The notes below the pieces were generated by a model that was not told the origin of the DNA, searched no databases, and saw only the letters and a program-made list of their open reading frames with translations. This document shows, piece after piece, positions 42,401 to 54,828 of a DNA stretch of 64,000 nucleotides. The stretch covers positions 48,111,162 to 48,175,161 of the forward strand of contig CM066995.1 of the NCBI GenBank assembly GCA_033977485.1. The letters run 5' to 3'. Position 1 is the stretch's first letter, and the number at the start of each line of letters is the position of its first letter. The position numbers were made by a program, and so were the translations under genes. The stretch is from Hydrangea macrophylla (lineage: Eukaryota; Streptophyta; Magnoliopsida; Cornales; Hydrangeaceae).

Positions 42401-43840
42401 TATATTTGTTTTTCTTTTTCTATTTTCTGACAGGTTTTGGAAGAAATCAAGTAAACCAGGCTAAACAGGGTGAAAAACACAGAGAAAGAAGCTGAAAAAA
42501 GCACCTCGCGCGCGCGGCTTGCTCGAGCGAAAAACCCGAAATCACTCGCGAGATCCGCTCGCGCGAGGTCCCAATATCGCGCTCGCGTATTTCACTCTAC
42601 TGATGATTCCTACGTGAACGAAACTGCCTAATTACGTTCAGATTGCAAAATATAGCAGTTTTAGTGCGTTTCGGGTTTGGAAAGCTTCCAAAAACTTAGG
42701 TAAAATCTATATATACCCTATTTTACTTCAATTTAGGGGTTAGCAATTGTTGTTGGCAATTGTTATACACACAATATACAACCACACTTTCGTCCATTGA
42801 AGGGAGGGAAGCAAGGAGAAGAAGAAGAAGACCAAGGATTTCCATGGCCTCCTCCATCAACCTCTTGCCATTCGCCGCTTCTATGGATAACTAGACTCTA
42901 GATCTAGGGTTTCAATGAAACCCTAGTCGAGTAATAGGGAGTTATTTATGTTTTTATTTTAGTTTTATTATGTATGGATGACAGTTACATGTTCTGAGGA
43001 TTTTTATAAATAAATCGTGCTTCTATTAATTAAAATCATTACTTTCAAAGTTTATTCTTGTCTTAGATCTATTTTGATGGTAGCGTGCTCTAGGGGTGTA
43101 AGCAAAAACCGAAAAACCGAACCGACCGACCAAACCGAACCGAACGGTCGGTTTTCAAAAAAATACCCTAAGCTAAAAAACCGAACCGACCGCCCAAAAC
43201 CGACGAAAAACCAAAAAAACCAACCAAACCGACAACTTCGGTCGGTTTTCAATACACGAAAAAACCGACAAAAATCGACCGAACCGACCGATTTACACCC
43301 GTAGTGTGCTCAATGATCTATGCTTGCTGTGCTTCTTTAGATTATTTACTTATAATGGTGCTTAAATTGAATTGTGCTATCAAGTATCCGAATAGTCCAT
43401 GCCTAGATTAGACGGATTATACCACAACCCTAGTTTAGTGTGGGATAATTCGTGCTAACCGAAGATGGATTATGTTGGTGCTTGAACCATAGTTATTTTC
43501 TTGACGGAGGAATTGGGCTTGTAACTACAATTCCCCATTATCATCCAACTTAATAAGCTAAAGTAATTCGTAAATACCCTTATTATGAAGCTAGTGGTGG
43601 ATTTGCAATCCTAGGTTCCTTTATACTTATTGTAAAAATAAGTATTTAATTACTTTCATAATTTAGATTTACTTTTATTATTATTAGTTTAATTAAAATT
43701 AAAATTCAAATATGTTTTTCTTAATTAATTAGATTTAGGTTTTAAAATTAAAGCACTATAATATTTCAATCTCTGTGGGTTCGACCTTTACTTTCACTAC
43801 TACAAATCTTTAGAAAAGTAAAGTACACTTTTTATATCTT
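42400..43840 (+). repeat. LTR-like stretch, possible solo LTR of an Athila-like element
   Basis: Plus-strand marks resemble Athila-type LTRs: a CpG-rich stretch with CTCGCGAG and CTCGCGCGAG palindromes (42506-42590), TATATA near 42709, a doubled AGGGTTTC/GAAACCCTAG (42909-42926), and TCTCTGTGGGTTCGACC at 43771-43787 close to the end. No PBS is seen after it. Ends are not defined. It is opposite in direction to the Athila-like pol remnants to the right, so it is probably a different insertion. Confidence 0.4.
43091..43303. mobile_element. hAT-type MITE, 213 bp
   Basis: Terminal inverted repeats TAGGGGTGTAA and TTTACACCCGTA (one imperfect base) enclose runs of AACCGAAC/GGTCGGTT. The flanks give an 8-bp duplication GCGTGCTC (43083-43090) and GTGTGCTC (43304-43311) with one mismatch. 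Length, TIR and 8-bp duplication fit a non-autonomous hAT element. No coding capacity. Confidence 0.75.
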
Positions 43841-45699
43841 GATATTGACAACATCAACTATGTCCTCTAGTCCTAAAATATCCAATTTAGGCATGTTTTA
43901 ACCTGTTTTGAAGAAGAAAAATCAATTTCAAATTGATCACAATAAAGATATAAAAACAGTTAAGAAATCAGTTTGTAAAGCATGCTTGAACCTATTTTTA
44001 AGAAAAATCGATAGAATATCGATTACAATAGAGATGTAAATGCTAGGAAAGAAAAGGAAATGAAAATTCATAGCCAAACAGGTCAAAAATAGCCACTGGA
44101 GAGGTTCTATTTTTTAGTTCATGATAACCAAGGATCAATCTTCATTGGATCGATCCTACATAAGATCGATCTTATGACGGTCGATCTTATGTTTAAATTC
44201 TGTTATTCTTCTGTTAGTTTAAGTAGCAGAACTTTTTAAAGCACAGTGATTTTCAAACTTAATAAAAGAGTCAAAACTCATAAAGTTATTTGAAACAATA
44301 ATTACAGGAAGTATTGACATAATTTAAGCAAAGCACAGTGATTTTTACTACTACATAAACAAAATACCAGAAAAGAAACGAAACTAAGAAAAAATAAAAT
44401 AAAACTTACACAGGAATTGCTTAAACATATATTATCTTGTAACATGTGATGTTATGTCTCTTTCTTAGAACAAATTAGATGAAATCAAAACAGGGTTATT
44501 ACCTCCCAAAAAGGTCATTACGAGGTCTAGGAGAATACACTCGAAGTACCAAATAGCTAGTATAGTCATAATTGTAGGGTTCCTCATCATACATTGTTAC
44601 GTACATGAGAATTGTTGATCTGACAACGAGTTCTAAAGGAAGAAATTGTTCAATAAAGACAGGGACCATAAAATCTCCCCATTCAAGTAAGTAGAAGAAC
44701 CAATTCCTATTAAAGACACACTACAGCATTTCCCCTAAAAACAACTCTATCTATTAAACGTCCCCATCCAAACACATTTCCATTTTCATCAAGAATGGGG
44801 AATTGTTTTAATGATGATAGATATTGTTCCCATTCATTTTCGTTATCGTAATTGTTGTCTAAATCTTGGAATACCTCATACAGTATTTGTTCCCATTCAA
44901 TATCATACCTTCTATGTTTTCCTAATCTTCTATGTCAGTATCATACCTTGAAGAATTATCCCACTATGGATCCTCATTTTCCTGGTTAGGATCAACCAAA
45001 GGAGGGATAACTCCCTTCAATTTTTTGTTAAAGAGGATTATCATCCATCAATCAATAGGTAATAAGGATAGACATAGGGTAAGACATTTTTTCATCATCG
45101 GATTCTACAATATATTCAAATTCTAGATATGTACCATCATCTGATGGAGTTCTGTCTTCAAATGGATAGTCATTATTCATTTCAGACGAGTTGTCATGTA
45201 CTGAGTCTGAATTTTCACCTTTTATAATGATTGAAAAAGGTTGAAATAGACTCATGTCTTGTTGGCACCTATAAAAATCATATTACATGTTAAGAAGCTA
45301 TTCCAGGAAAATATTAAACAGTAAGAAAAAGAAAAAGAAAATTCCTACTATGTACAATTCTAATGATGACATATGAGATCAATCGGCATCATAGTTGTGG
45401 TACTCCAAAGAAATGGACTCCAACTCAGGCTCAAAACCTTCTAACAATGGCATTAATCTATCCCATTGCTTCATAAGGATAAACATTTTTAACTATATAA
45501 GGACTTGCCCATCAAGATTTCATCTTTCCTCTAAAAAGGTGTAGTCTTAAGTCATACAACAGAACTTTTGTGCGGGGGTCAATCTTTTGCACAAAAGATT
45601 CTTATTATGGTACTTTTTAGTTCTTGCTCGATGAATTCACAGGTTATCATATGCATCTTTACGAATTTCTTCAAGCTCACTCAGTTATAATTTCCTTAA
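43304..45699. other. Decayed DNA left of the Athila-like integrase
   Basis: AT-rich, with a palindromic GATCGATC/TAAGATCGATCTTA cluster at 44150-44196 and AGCACAGTGATTTT repeated at 44242 and 44332. Minus-strand open frames near 45052-45255 (acidic, unrecognised) could be the far 3' coding part of the Athila-like element. Confidence 0.4.
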
Positions 45700-46272
45700 T
45701 ATTCCTCCCTCTTCAATATTACAATTTAAAGCTGTAGTGGCCAAATATGACTTATGTTCCAATTCCACTGGTAAGAGGCAAGCCTTGCCATAGACAAGTC
45801 TATATGGAGACATTCCTAAATGGGACAGTTCTATATGCCAATAAAGCATCAGTAAGTTTTGAAGACGAATCTTTACAATTCGAATTCATAGTTTTTTCTA
45901 GAATATGCTTGATTTATCTATTAGATAACTCAGCTTGCCCATTTGTTTGAGGATGATAGGCAGTTGATACCTTATAGGTCACTCTGTATCTTTTCATTAG
46001 TGTTTTAAATGGTTTATTGCAAAAGTGAGTTAATTGATAACTTGTTATTGCTTTTTGAGTTCCAAATCAAGAACGTATATTTTCATTTAGAAAAGCAATA
46101 ATAGTACGGATCTTTTTTCGAGTTGGGATAGCTTTAACCCATTTTGAAACATACTCGACTGTTAAAGGAATGTATTCATATTGATATGGTGGAGGAAAAA
46201 GTTCCTATAAAATCAATGCATTAATAATCAAATATTTCAATTGTAATAATAGGGGTCATGGGCATTTGACTT
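45700..46272 (-). pseudogene. Athila-like Ty3/gypsy integrase core (3' piece)
   Basis: Minus-strand translation gives the integrase core: VSKWVKAIPTR, then the [11 protein letters not shown] motif holding the catalytic Glu, then the ILEKT and AYRT motifs of Athila-type elements. Stops and frame changes are present. The piece stops at 46272, where element C is inserted, and resumes at 54829. Confidence 0.8.
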
Positions 46273-47424
46273 TGTTGGCCCAAAAGTAATCCTTAGAGGA
46301 GGGGGGGGGGGGGGGGGGGGGGGTGAATAAGATTACTAACGATTAATGGAAAATTAAAAACTAACCAAGCACAAAATCAAATTAAAATAATAAGTAAAGA
46401 GAGAAGAGAAATAAACACTTGCAAACCATGTTTTTCAAGTGGTTCGACAATCCGCAATATGTAGCATACGTCCACCCCTCAAGAACACCTGTTGAGGATT
46501 TCACTAAACAATCTTCTTTGGGTGAAGATCTAACCTATCCTTATAAGTTCTTCTTGAACTCCTTTACACCTCCTGCGAAGAAACCCTTCACATGGTTCAA
46601 TGGTTACATCAACACTCTTTAGAACTTCAAGGAAAAAAGATTGTTTGATTACAACTAAAATAATGCTATCTCTTAGAGTAGATGGAAACAATAAATAGCT
46701 CTCTTTTAATACTCTCAAGGAATTACAATGAAAAACTAGAGCAAGTAGAATGAATCTCAAACAACTAGGGCTTAAATCGTTTTATTGCAAAATATGAATA
46801 TTCAATGTAATGTATTAAGTGTCCAACAACCAAATTCAATTGAGTACAAATACTCTCTCTTGAAAATCAAAACGTTTGAGGTAGTTTGAAGCATTTAATG
46901 CTAAAGTAAAACCCTAGAAAAAGAGTCGTTACAATTTCTACGCAGTAATCCAATAGACTGGGTTTGCGGTCCAGTCGACTGAATTTCAAACTTAGTTAAA
47001 TGCGCCATTAAGACAGTCTACTGAATGATGGGTCCGGTTGACTGAAAGTGTTGAAGCAGGACCTCTATTTTCCTGCAGAAACCAGTCGACTATTTTTTAT
47101 CTAATAGTCAATTAAACCATGAAGGGTCCAGTCGACTAGGGAATATGTGCAGTCCACTATTTTTCTTGTGAAAAATAGCCTTCTTGTTTTGCTTCTTTAA
47201 TCAAAGTTTCAAGCCCTTGTTCTTTGAGAAATATTCTAACTAACTTCACATAGAGTCCTATAAGTGCAATAGAAATGAAATGATCTTCCAATAAGCTTCC
47301 CTTTGAATATCCATCAAGTTTATAAAGCTCTATTGGGACACAAAACTTAAGATAAACACACTTACTCAACTTCATACTTGTTTAGTCATCAAAATTACTT
47401 AAGGTTTCTCCCTTGGGGCTAACA
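46273..47424 (-). repeat. 3' LTR of element C
   Basis: Plus strand TGTTGGCCCAAAAG...GGGGCTAACA. Includes a run of 23 G at 46301-46323 where the other LTR has 6, and the palindrome CAGTCGACTG (46972-46981) with degenerate copies nearby. Confidence 0.85.
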
Positions 47425-48279
47425 ATCTCCCCCTTTTTGATTATGACAAACTACTAGTTGCCCGAGATAAAAAAAATGACAAGTAATAATACAATCAAGA
47501 TACATAATTGTAATTGAAGATTACTTGGATAAACAAGTCATAAATTTAAGTTCTTGAAAATGAAAACACGAGCAATATGGATATTCTCCCCCTTTTGTCA
47601 TCAACAAAAAAAACTAGAGTGCAGAGAATCTAACCCTCTTTGAGTGAGTTGATGGATGGTGTGGGGGGTTTGTGGGAATTACCAATAAAAAGGTATCATC
47701 ATCTTCCCACGGTTAGTACACAAACAATTGTATCAATATCATGAGAAGCAATAATAGTCACATAATCATATAGACAAGAATACACATACATGTATAAAAA
47801 ACAAGAGAGATGTTTAATAGAAGAGAAAATTTCTTATAGATCCAAAAGAGGGTTTTAAAAAACAAATAGGATGTAGTAGATAGAAAAAGAATGTGTAAGT
47901 TTATACTATCCCCAAACCAAGACTATCTGTTTAGTTGTCCATACTAGCTATACATCTAGCCATATCCAAAAGAGATCATTAGGGTTGTAAAATCTTGAAA
48001 CGAGTCTGAATCAACAGAATGTCGTCACGAGCATCATCAAGACTGGACTGTACCTATGATAAGCATCGATCCACTAACTCCTAAGTGGCAGCAGTGGAAG
48101 TGCGAAGAACATCAATAGAGACCCAATATCCAAAATGTCTAAATGGAGGGTGCCGAAATGCGAAGCGACTATAGATGAGAGAGTGCAGACACTAGATGAG
48201 AGAGCAGAATGAAGAGAGGTGACGATAGTGGAAAGAGACTTGATGAAAGCACTGATAATGGAGAACTTTTCTAAAAGAT
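47425..48279 (-). other. 3' UTR of element C with PPT
   Basis: No gene. The PPT AAAAAGGGGGAGAT on the minus strand (47438-47425) touches the LTR. Confidence 0.65.
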
Positions 48280-48975
48280 CAATAGCAAGAGGAGCTTAAG
48301 AGGATGAAGGAGTAGTAGGATAGAAAAGAGAGAATATCAGATGATGGGGCAGTGGTGGTGGTAGGATTAGAGGTGGTGCTGGGAGCAGTGGTGTCAAAAA
48401 AAGGAAGTGTACTAGTAGGACGGGGAACTTTGGGGACAAGCATGTCACCCTCAAGCTTATAGACCATCAGAGAAAGAGTGGTGGTGGAATAGACCTCATG
48501 AACTATGTGGTTGTGCGATCTCCGTCATTAAGAGGGACCTTGAAGTGACGAAAAATGGAAGTGAGAGCCATGCCAAACGGGAGTGAACTGGATTTTGACT
48601 TATTTTGTGTCTCACATATATGTTTACAGAAGAGAGTTGGTAAGTTAAACTTTTGACCCTCAAGAATACACCAAAGAATAAAAACATCAAAATAAGAGAC
48701 ATTATCACGACCACCTACCCGAAGAATGAGATTATAGGAAATAATATATTTGAGGAGACAAAACTCAAAAGTGAGCTGAGAGGCAGAGGGTTTAGATGGG
48801 TGAACCAATTCAGGGTTCCCATAAATTTGCCTACAGGCAGTCAACAGGTCAAAGCGAAAACTGGCATTCCATTTATTATCCTCATAACGGCGAATGGTGC
48901 CCATTGGGATCCCAAAAATCTGAACCACAAGATCAGGAGTGACGGTGAATTTTACTCCTCAAACCATGGAATTAA
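48280..48975 (-). pseudogene. Env-like / putative plant transposon domain ORF remnant of element C
   Basis: Minus-strand 48928-48503 reads VQIFGIPMG, then CLLKYIISYNLILRVGG, then a block of His/Cys/Phe-rich sequence ending LPFGMALTSIFRHF. This pattern fits the domain found downstream of pol in SIRE-type elements and named as a putative plant transposon protein domain. The 48467-48279 piece continues with a Pro/Thr/Ser-rich tail. Function is unknown. It is decayed and lacks its usual spacer from RNase H. Confidence 0.6.
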
Positions 48976-49059
48976 AAGAGATATGTTACGACGAGGGATG
49001 GAGATTTGTAAAATACTCGCAGACTAGTGTAGGGTAATGGGGCTGAAAGATGGATAAAA

Positions 49060-50631
49060 ATGGGGTCCAAAATTTTGTTTCTTACTAACCAAGAGACTAG
49101 GGAGTGTCTAAAGAAGTGACATGTGCCACTTGTGCTCTTGTGATCCACTTTGCATCTAGCAAAGCCCACATTCGTATAACTAATCAAGTCAAAGGGAGTG
49201 TTCTTAGGATACCATAAACCTAAGTCAATTGTTCCTAACAAGTATCTAAAAATGTGCTTAATAGCTACAACATGCAACTCTCTAGGCGAGGATTGGAACC
49301 TAGCACAAAGACATACACTAAACATAATATCCAGTCTACTAGCGGTGAGATACAACAAACTACCTATCATGCCAAAGAAATTTTTAGTATCAACAAGTTT
49401 TCTGGATTCATATTTGTCAAGCTTGAGAGATGTGCTCATGGGAGGAGTTCCAATGGGTTTGCACTTTTCAAATCTAAATCTTTTCAATAGATCTTTGATA
49501 TGCTTAGATTGGTTAATGAAAATGCCATCTTAATGTTGTTTGATTTGTAATCCAAGAAAGAAATTTAGTTCTCCCATTATACTCATTTCAAATTCATCTT
49601 TCATGCATTTGGCGAATTCCTCACACATTTTCTAATTTGTAGCACCAAAGATGATGTCATCCACATAGATTTTAACTAATAAAATATCATTGTATGAATG
49701 TTTAATAAAAACTATAGTATCAATCTTTCCTCAAGTAAATCCAAGATCAAGTAAATACTTACTAAGATGATCATACCAAGCACGAGAAGCTTATTTTAAA
49801 CCATATAAATCCTTTAAATGTTTAAAGACATTGTTGTGAAATTATGAACTTTCAAATCTGGGAGGTTGCTTGACATAGACTTCTTACACTATTAAACCAT
49901 TTAGAAAGGTACTTTTTACACCCATTTGAAAAAGTTTGAAATCTTTGTGGCAAGCAAAAGCAATTAACATTCTAATGGCTTCTAATCTTGCTACGGGAAC
50001 ATAGGTTTCCTCGTAGTCTATTCCTTCTTCTTGGCTATGCCCTTGGGCTAACAATCTAGCCTTTTTTCTAACTACAACTCTAAATTCATCCTTCTTATTC
50101 CTAAATACCCATTGGGTTCCTATAATGGAATGATCAATATGTCTAGGAACTAAAGTCCAAACTTTAGTTCTCTCAAATTTGTTCGACTCTTCTTGCATAG
50201 CCATAATCCAATTATCATCTTGCTCAGCTTCCTCTATGTTTTTATGTCCTATTTGAGAAAGGATGGCTAGGTTGTTGCAAATATTTCTAAGGGAGGATCT
50301 AGTAGCTATTCCTTGACTGGGGTCACCTATGATTTGTTATGGGGTGACTAGGAACGGTCTTCCAAACTCTAGGAAGGTCATCTCTAGTGCTGTCTCTAAG
50401 AGGTTCTAGAGGGATAGGGGAACCTTCCTTAGGCTTTTCTAGTGGTAAAGAGTTTAAAGTACTAGCTCCATCTAGACTTTCTACAACAACATCATCATCA
50501 TCATTTCTAAAGGGGTTCGCCTCATCAAATACTACATGCATGGACTCTTCGATAACCAATGTTTTCTTATTGAAGACTCTATATGCCTTGCTTATTTGTG
50601 AATAACCTAAGAAGATACCCTCATCCGACAT
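49060..50631 (-). pseudogene. RT and RNase H remnant of element C
   Basis: Copia RT starts in 50204-49884 (WTLVP, GTQWVFRNK, KARLLAQGHSQ, YEETYVPVARLEAIR). RNase H is in 49487-49080 (GSLLYLTASRLDI, STSGTCHFF, SLVSW). After SLVSW the expected C-terminal half is missing and the sequence goes into the env-like part, which suggests a deletion near 49075. Confidence 0.8.
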
Positions 50632-50639
50632 AGCATCAA

Positions 50640-52083
50640 ACTTACCTAGGTTTTTACCTTAATATTCAAAATGAAGCAAAAGAAAGGGCATCCTGAGCAA
50701 TTGCAATAATTGGGTTCATTGATATTCCTAGTATAGTAGATCCTATCACACATACAATCATACTCAATTCGATGGAATTGTTTGATCTTAAAGGAGATCT
50801 TCTACAATTTTGCACGTGAGGGGTTATTTCTTTGTTTCGCCTAGTTATTAATAACATGATTATTTTTAGATAATAGTAAATAGAAACAACGCTTGTAAGG
50901 AGTCCTACTGAAACCAAGAAATATAGGCCTGCCTGCTAGTGGAGGAAGACCTCCTGGGGATAAGAGACAAACCAAAAGTTCTAATGTAACCGATGTTAGG
51001 TTTTCTACCCTTCCAAAGTTCATAGGGAGTCTTACCAAGATTGTTTCTAATAACAACATGATTAATAACATAACAAGAGGTACTAGTTGCTTCGGCCCAA
51101 AAGTATTGAGGCAAAGATTGTTCATTCAATAAAGTTTTTGCCATCTCTTGAAGTGATCTATTTTTCCTTTCAACACCACCATTTTGTTGAGGAGTTCTTG
51201 GTGCTGAAAAAATATGCCCAAAACCATTTTCATCACAAAAATTTGAAATGTCTTTTTTGTCATCTCCTCTTCCTCTATCACTTTTAAAATTGTTGATAGC
51301 ATGCCCTTTTACATTTTGAACTCTTTTACAAAATTTAGGTAAGCCTCATCTTTATGAGCAAGAAAAATTACCTATGTAAATCTTGAGTAATCATCAACAA
51401 TTATGAATGCATACACTTTGCCACTCATACTAGCTACATGATTTGGACCAAATAAATCCATATGAAGCAATTCAAGAGGCCTACTAGTGGAGATCTCCTT
51501 TTCTTTTTGAAAGAGGTTTTTGCTTGTTTTCAAAGTTGACAGGCATCACTAATCTTGTTCTTAACAAATTTTGTTTTTGGTAAACCTTGAACCAAATCAT
51601 TTTTTGATAAGTTTGAAAGGAGATCTATACTAGCGTGTCCTCTAATCGTTTATGCCAAAGCCAACTAGTTTCACTTAACACGGAAAAGCATTTAATATCT
51701 TGAGAAGAAATATCATCAAAATCAATGGTATAAACATTTTCATCTCGATGTGCAATGAATAGCACTTTATCATCTTTAGCATCCGTAATCATGCAATAAT
51801 TTGATTCAAACACAACTTTAAAACCTTTATCACATAATTGACTAATGGTCAACAAGTTATGTTTAAGACCATCAACTAATAACTCATTCTCAGTAGTTAA
51901 AGAGGAGTTCTTACCAACATTACCTATCCCAATGATTTTTCCCTTGGAGTTGTCTTTGAATGTGACATTTCTACCATCCATGGGAAAGAGAGAGGAGAAC
52001 TTGGATTTTCCCCCGGTCATGCGTCTAGAGCATCCACTATCCAAGAACCATCTATCCTTGCTTGAGGATTTTAAGCAAACCAT
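50640..52083 (-). pseudogene. Protease and integrase remnant of element C
   Basis: Protease WFLDSGCSRRMTG at about 52055-52010 keeps the DSG active site. The GAG-pre-integrase segment reads LWHKRLE (about 51655), followed by integrase pieces including the GVLTTKWW-like region near 51180, and LNEQSLPQYFWAEA and TPYELWKGRKPN at 51144-50980. Several frame changes and stops. Confidence 0.75.
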
Positions 52084-53668
52084 TAAAACAAGGGTCCACT
52101 TTTGTTAGCAAAGGGAGGTGTAGTTCCCTTTTCAATCCAAACCATAGTAATCTTTCTCCTATTTGGGCATTTGTAGTTCACATGCCCCTTTCTCATGCAA
52201 TAATTACAAGTTACATGAGGATTAAAATGGTTTGAAGTGGATCCTTTGGAAAATATGCTTTGATGAGAATTGGTTGACGAACTTGTGCTGGTTGTAGCAT
52301 TGCTAGAGAAAAAGTTGTTGTACTTCTTTTCCTTATAAGTATGATTAAAACCCAATCCGGCTTTATCAAAAACACATCTTTGTTTTCCCAAGAGCATGTT
52401 CAAATTTTTCTCTCCATGAGTGAATTTGTTAAAGTTTTTGTCAAGTCTTCAACTTGCTTCTTCAACTCGATTTTTTCCTTTTTAAAATCATTAGTAGGAA
52501 TTGTTCTTGAAGAGAGCATTTCATTTTCTTTTCTCAAAGACTTGTTTTGTATTTTAATTCGCTAAGCTCATTCGAAAGTGAGGTGAAATTCTTTTTGAGG
52601 GCTACCTCATCACTTTCGTGAGCCATGAGGGAAATGTTTGCAACTTCATCATCGCTTGACTCATTTTCAGATGTGTCAAGGTCTGAATCATCGCAAGTTG
52701 TTGCCTTCATTTCCCTTTTTGCCATTTGCTTGAAATTCTTCTGTAACAATGGGCAATCGGCTTTGATGTGTCTGGGCTTTTTGCAATTGAAACAAATTAT
52801 TCATTCACTCTTGGCATCATTCTCTTTTTGTCCCATTCTTCTGAAGGTTATGTCTTTCCTCAAGAACCTTTTAAACTTGTGGGTGATCATGGCCATTTCA
52901 TCATCTCCATCACTATCATCATCTTGGTCATTTGAAACTTTTAGACCCAAGTTCATCTTCTTATCTTCATTGTCGAACAAGACAAATTCCATTTCGTGAG
53001 TGATGAGAGATCCCATGAGAAGTTTGATTGAAAGCCTTGCAAGTTCTTTTGCTTCTCGGACCACCCTGACCTTTGGTTGCCAATACTTTGGTAGTGACCT
53101 AAGCACCTTCTCAATCATCTCTTAGTTAGGATAAACTCTACCAAGATTTTTCAAAATATTAGTGATGGTAGTAATACGAGTTGACATTTCACTAATAGTT
53201 TCATTAGGAAGCATTTTAAACATTTCATAAGATTGAACAAGTAAGCTAATCTTAGACTTCTTAACTTGTTTGCTTCCTTCATGTGTGACTTCTAGTTTAT
53301 CCCAAATTTATTTATCCGATTTACACAAGATATTCTATTGTACTCATTTGGGTCTAAGCCATAATACAAGAGATTCATAGCCATATTATTCATTTGAATA
53401 AGTTTCTTGTCACTATCAACATATTCATCTTCTGTCTTTGGAACGGTGTCGGTGCCTACGGTCTTAGTGGGAACATGGGTTCTTTGACTACGATTTGCCA
53501 TAAATCGAAGTATTGAGCAATATTGTAAATTCTCATCCTATTTTTCCAATAAGCATAATTAGTTCCATTAAAAGCATGGAGGTCTTTGGGATGATTATCC
53601 CTCAACATAAGTGACATTGGTACGAGTGTTTGCCATGTGATCTTTAACTCAAAGATATATGAAATCAA
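52083..53668 (-). pseudogene. gag remnant of element C
   Basis: Minus-strand pieces 53668-53456, 53501-53292, 53118-52801, 52749-52534 and 52403-52083 follow each other in different frames. The N-terminus has FNGTNYAYWKNRM typical of copia gag. Knuckle 1 is CFNCKKPRHIKADC (about 52791-52750), knuckle 2 CNYCMRKGHVNYKC (about 52207-52166). Two separated knuckles and a large gag agree with Sireviruses. Confidence 0.8.
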
Positions 53669-53681
53669 TACAAGAGCCTTT

Positions 53682-53693
53682 GCTCTAATACCA
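53682..53693 (-). other. Primer binding site of element C
   Basis: TGGTATTAGAGC on the minus strand, close to the tRNA-iMet complement, two bases from the LTR end. Confidence 0.75.
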
Positions 53694-53695
53694 AT

Positions 53696-54828
53696 TGTTT
53701 GCCCAAAAGTAATCCTTAGCGGGGGGTGAATAAGATTACTAACAATTAATAGTAAATTAAAAACTAAGAAAGCACAATATCAAATTTAAAAAGTAAGGAA
53801 AGAGAGAAGAGAAAGAAACACTTGCAAACCAAGTTTTTCAAGTGGTTCGGCAATCCGTAATCCGCGGCCTACATCCACCCCTCAAGAACACCGCTTGAGG
53901 ATTCCTCTAAATAAACGTTTTTGGGTGAAAATCAAACCTCTCTTTGCAAGTTCTTCTTGAACTCCTTTACACCTCCTATAAAGAAACCCTTCACTTTGAG
54001 CAAGGGTTACACCAACTCTCTTTACAACTTCAAGGATAAAGACTGTTTGATTACAACTGAAATAATATTCTCTCTTAGAGTAGATGGAAACAATAAATAG
54101 CTCTCTTTTAATGCTCTTAAGGAATTACAATAAAAAACTAGAGCAAGTATAATGAATCTCACATAACTAGGGCTTAATCCTTTTTGTTGCAAAATATGAA
54201 TATTCAATGTAATGTATTAAGTGTCCAACAACCAAATTCAATTGAGTATAAATGTTCTTTCTTAAAAATCAAAACGTTTGAGGTAGTTGGTAGCATTTAA
54301 TGCTAAAGCAAAACCCTAGAAAAAGAGTCATTACTATTCCTGCGCAGTATTCCAGTAGGCTGGGCTTCAGGTCCAGTCGACTGTATTTCAAACTTAATAA
54401 AATGTGGCATTAAGACACTCGAATGAATGTGGGTTCCAATCGACTGAAAGTGGTGAAGTAGAACCTCTATTTTCCTATAGAAACCAATCGACTGTTTTTT
54501 TCATCTAACGGTTGACTGAACCATGAAGGGTCCAGTTGACTGGGGAATATGTCCTGCTGACTATTTTTCTTGTGAAAAACAATTTTCTTGTTTTGCTTCT
54601 TTTATCAAAGTTTTAAGCCCTTGTTCTCTGAGAAATATTCTAACTAACTTCACATAGAGTCCTATGAGTGCAATACAAGTCAAATGATCTTCCAATAAGC
54701 TTCCCTTTGAATATCCATCAAGTTTTTAAAGCTCTGTTTGGACACAAAACTTAAGATAAACATAAGTACTCAACTTCATAGTTTGTTAATCATCAAAATT
54801 ACTTTGGGTAGAACCCTTGGGGCTAATA
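53696..54828 (-). repeat. 5' LTR of element C
   Basis: Plus strand TGTTTGCCCAAAAG...GGGGCTAATA (last bases changed from TAACA). Clearly related along its length to 46273-47424. Confidence 0.85.

Larger units (their letters stand above)
46273..54828 (-). mobile_element. Sirevirus-like Ty1/copia element C, decayed, inserted in the Athila-like integrase
   Basis: LTRs at 46273-47424 and 53696-54828 on the minus strand. Target duplication GACTT is present at 46268-46272 and 54829-54833. Order on the minus strand: LTR, PBS, gag with two zinc knuckles, protease, integrase, RT, RNase H, an env-like region, PPT, LTR. Every coding part is broken. The LTR copies have many differences and unequal length, so C is much older than A and B. 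Confidence 0.9.

Noticed and set aside
42124..42495. 123-residue plus-strand open frame
   Set aside because: No recognisable domain, AT-rich and lacking any supporting context.
43017..43304. Open frame rich in Arg, Pro and Thr
   Set aside because: It is the translation of the MITE's AACCGAAC repeats.
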